Shown: positions 62,406 to 64,000 of the stretch, in pieces
Position numbering within the stretch: position 1 is the first letter of the stretch
Layout: the number at the start of each line of letters is the position of its first letter
Origin: Paragonimus skrjabini miyazakii
Taxonomy: Eukaryota; Platyhelminthes; Trematoda; Plagiorchiida; Troglotrematidae
Assembly (NCBI GenBank): GCA_014338405.1
Contig: JTDE01000129.1
Location: forward strand, 46,499-110,498
Direction: 5' to 3'
Length of the DNA stretch: 64,000 bases
Program-made: the position numbers and the translations under genes
The notes under the pieces: model-generated
What the model was told of the DNA's origin: nothing
Databases searched by the model: none
What the model saw: the letters and a program-made list of their open reading frames with translations, nothing else

Positions 62406-64000
62406 TTTTCTCTGGATCTACGAGGTTTTCGAAACTTTCGCGGTGAGTACTGTTTCAAGTGGAGAGATTACCAAGCTGAGTGGTAAGGGAATCAAACGAT
62501 CAGAACGAAACACAAGAATTGGAAAAGTTGGCACAATTGTCTTCCAGGTAAGGAAGCTGTAACGCCTCTGGCCGTAAACCCACTGCAGATTTTGTTACAC
62601 GGATTGTTAGTTATCTGGTTCCTCGCACTCCTCACGCGAACGTAAACAAGCAGTTGCCTGTAACCAGGTAATTTCCTTTCGTGACCGACCACTCTATCTA
62701 GAAGACACACTGTGTCGCTCTTCGTGGTTATTACCTCATTCTGCTTTCAGACACTTAGCACTAAAGAGTACAATTAAGTAAAAGACGTTTCCGATGGTTC
62801 CTAATTGATCCTTCAATGTTGCACGGGTTTCCCTCTAATGGACAAATTTGTCTTGTATCATCTCAACATGATTTACCTCCGTCACCATGCAACACCCTCT
62901 GAGTTTCTGACACAATCAGAATACCACGAAACAACGCGTTTTTTACCGTCGGGTGTATCGTCGTGTGTATTTGTTCTGGACCGAGCTTCGGCTTCACACT
63001 TACTGAATTGTCCATTACGTCACTGTTTCACTGCCATGATCTAGATGAGTCTTCGTAAACTAGCTGAACTCGTTAAACACCGATTTTCATAAACACAATG
63101 GAAGGTCAGGTCCGTGGACGTTTCCCATGATCGTACGTATTTTCATTGTTAAGAAGGTAGCGGCTGATGAGTCGCGAGTACGTTACCGAATCATTTCAAG
63201 TCTTCAAGTATGAAATACAAGATTATCAAGATATCAGTCCTCACATAAATCTATTCGAACTTATATACCCAGTACTGTAATCACAAGAATGCAAAGAGTG
63301 AGTAACGTAGCCGTTACTTCCAGCCGTAGATTGATGATAGTCGTTAGTTGTGCAACCCGAGCGCTTGCGAAAAATCAAAGTACCGTAAAACAAGGCCTGT
63401 TGGGGGCTGCATGAGCGCATAACTTAACACATCGTATGCTTATTCAGAACATCGAACGAACTGTGCAGTTGCATGTAATATTGAGTTCCATCTACTTTAC
63501 ACTTAAGCTCACTTCAATTTTTAAGCTCATCAGCCTGCTTGATAAGACCCTTGTATCTCCGCCATTTTCTGTAGCATACGGTCTAATTCGGATCACTTCG
63601 TCCAACACCGGCTCCATATAACGCTTAAAAGACGAGATTTGCTGGCAAGAACAACTAAGAGACTAATACCAACTGGTTGTGTATTGTATACACTGCAGTT
63701 AATAGACCAGATCTAGTTACCGGATTATCAGCAGGGCGGGTCTATACAATTTTAAAGAGTTCGAGTTGTGGCGTACTCACTAACAAATTCGGTTAACTGG
63801 TTGTCCACTTACTTATTCGGAATACGTCAAGTTCATACGTTCCATGAACTTGACAACCAGATGCATTAACATTATCCTAGGTGTGAACAAAATGCAGATG
63901 ATTATCTACGTCAGAGATTGAGTGGATTTCATTTGAAGCGATTTTGTCATGCAATCTGCAAACCCCTTCCCGGCAGTCCTTTCGAAAGTAATGTTGGTAC
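62406..64000. other. Unassigned stretch to window end
   Basis: Open frames are at most 79 codons. No repeats or RNA motifs were recognised. Confidence 0.45.

Noticed and set aside
63155..63200. CTGATGAGTCGCGAG at 63164 as a hammerhead
   Set aside because: The second core reads GAAT rather than GAAA and no stem III or stem I pairing is present.
1..64000. CRISPR arrays, bacterial operons or phage genes
   Set aside because: No regularly spaced repeats, no long overlapping ORFs and no ribosome-binding-site pattern. The retroelements point to a eukaryotic nuclear genome.

Overview
The window looks like a gene-poor, repeat-dense stretch of a metazoan nuclear genome, most likely a flatworm and probably a digenean fluke. 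I infer this from the repeats: short elements that join a tRNA-like Pol III promoter to a hammerhead ribozyme (the arrangement known from the schistosome Sm-alpha family), several Penelope-like (PLE) GIY-YIG fragments, an R2-type retrotransposon with a restriction-like endonuclease, and LTRs with TATA and AATAAA signals. The species cannot be named from this. A 150-base run of N shows it is a draft scaffold. I found no intact host gene, no rRNA and no convincing functional tRNA. The longest open frame is 143 codons, and most frames are what chance gives in 64 kb.

Layout. 1-5.2 kb: an R2-like element. A 5'-truncated, frameshifted ORF end (RT tail, CCHC knuckle, restriction-like endonuclease) lies at 3105-4141, followed by its 3' UTR. 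A second tail copy lies at 4640-5222, and a third, almost identical to the second, at 1-160. 5.2-16 kb: mostly unassigned DNA, with a tRNA-like/hammerhead SINE (10449-10665), a hairpin (10800-10913) and a weak retropepsin-like fragment (11467-11637). 16-25.3 kb: a tRNA-like element arm (16340-16590), a PLE fragment (22640-23320), an inverted tRNA-like element (23410-23800), a second PLE fragment (24110-24680) and a second hammerhead SINE (25125-25290, minus). 31.3-31.7 kb: an inverted pair of hammerhead-SINE sequences around the assembly gap, one carrying an apparently intact hammerhead. 33.5-33.9 kb: a decayed AP endonuclease of a non-LTR element (minus). 40.2-40.7 kb: a third PLE fragment. 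46.0-46.6 and 57.6-58.1 kb: two related LTRs in opposite orientation, with no internal region seen. 48.1-48.7 kb: a nearly perfect palindrome whose 204-bp arms each carry a tRNA-like Pol III module. 57.0-57.3 kb: a hairpin and a tRNA-like fragment. 61.9-62.4 kb: another inverted tRNA-like element.

Nothing here forms a pathway. The interesting biology is in the mobile RNAs. (1) There is a SINE family whose members carry a type III hammerhead with matching 6-bp stem I arms. (2) There is a second family in which the tRNA-like module is repeated as two outward-facing arms, with a similar A-box-to-A-box distance (about 290-308 bp) at three loci, so the inverted dimer itself may be what amplifies. 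(3) The PLE 3' ends carry a degenerate hammerhead-like motif.
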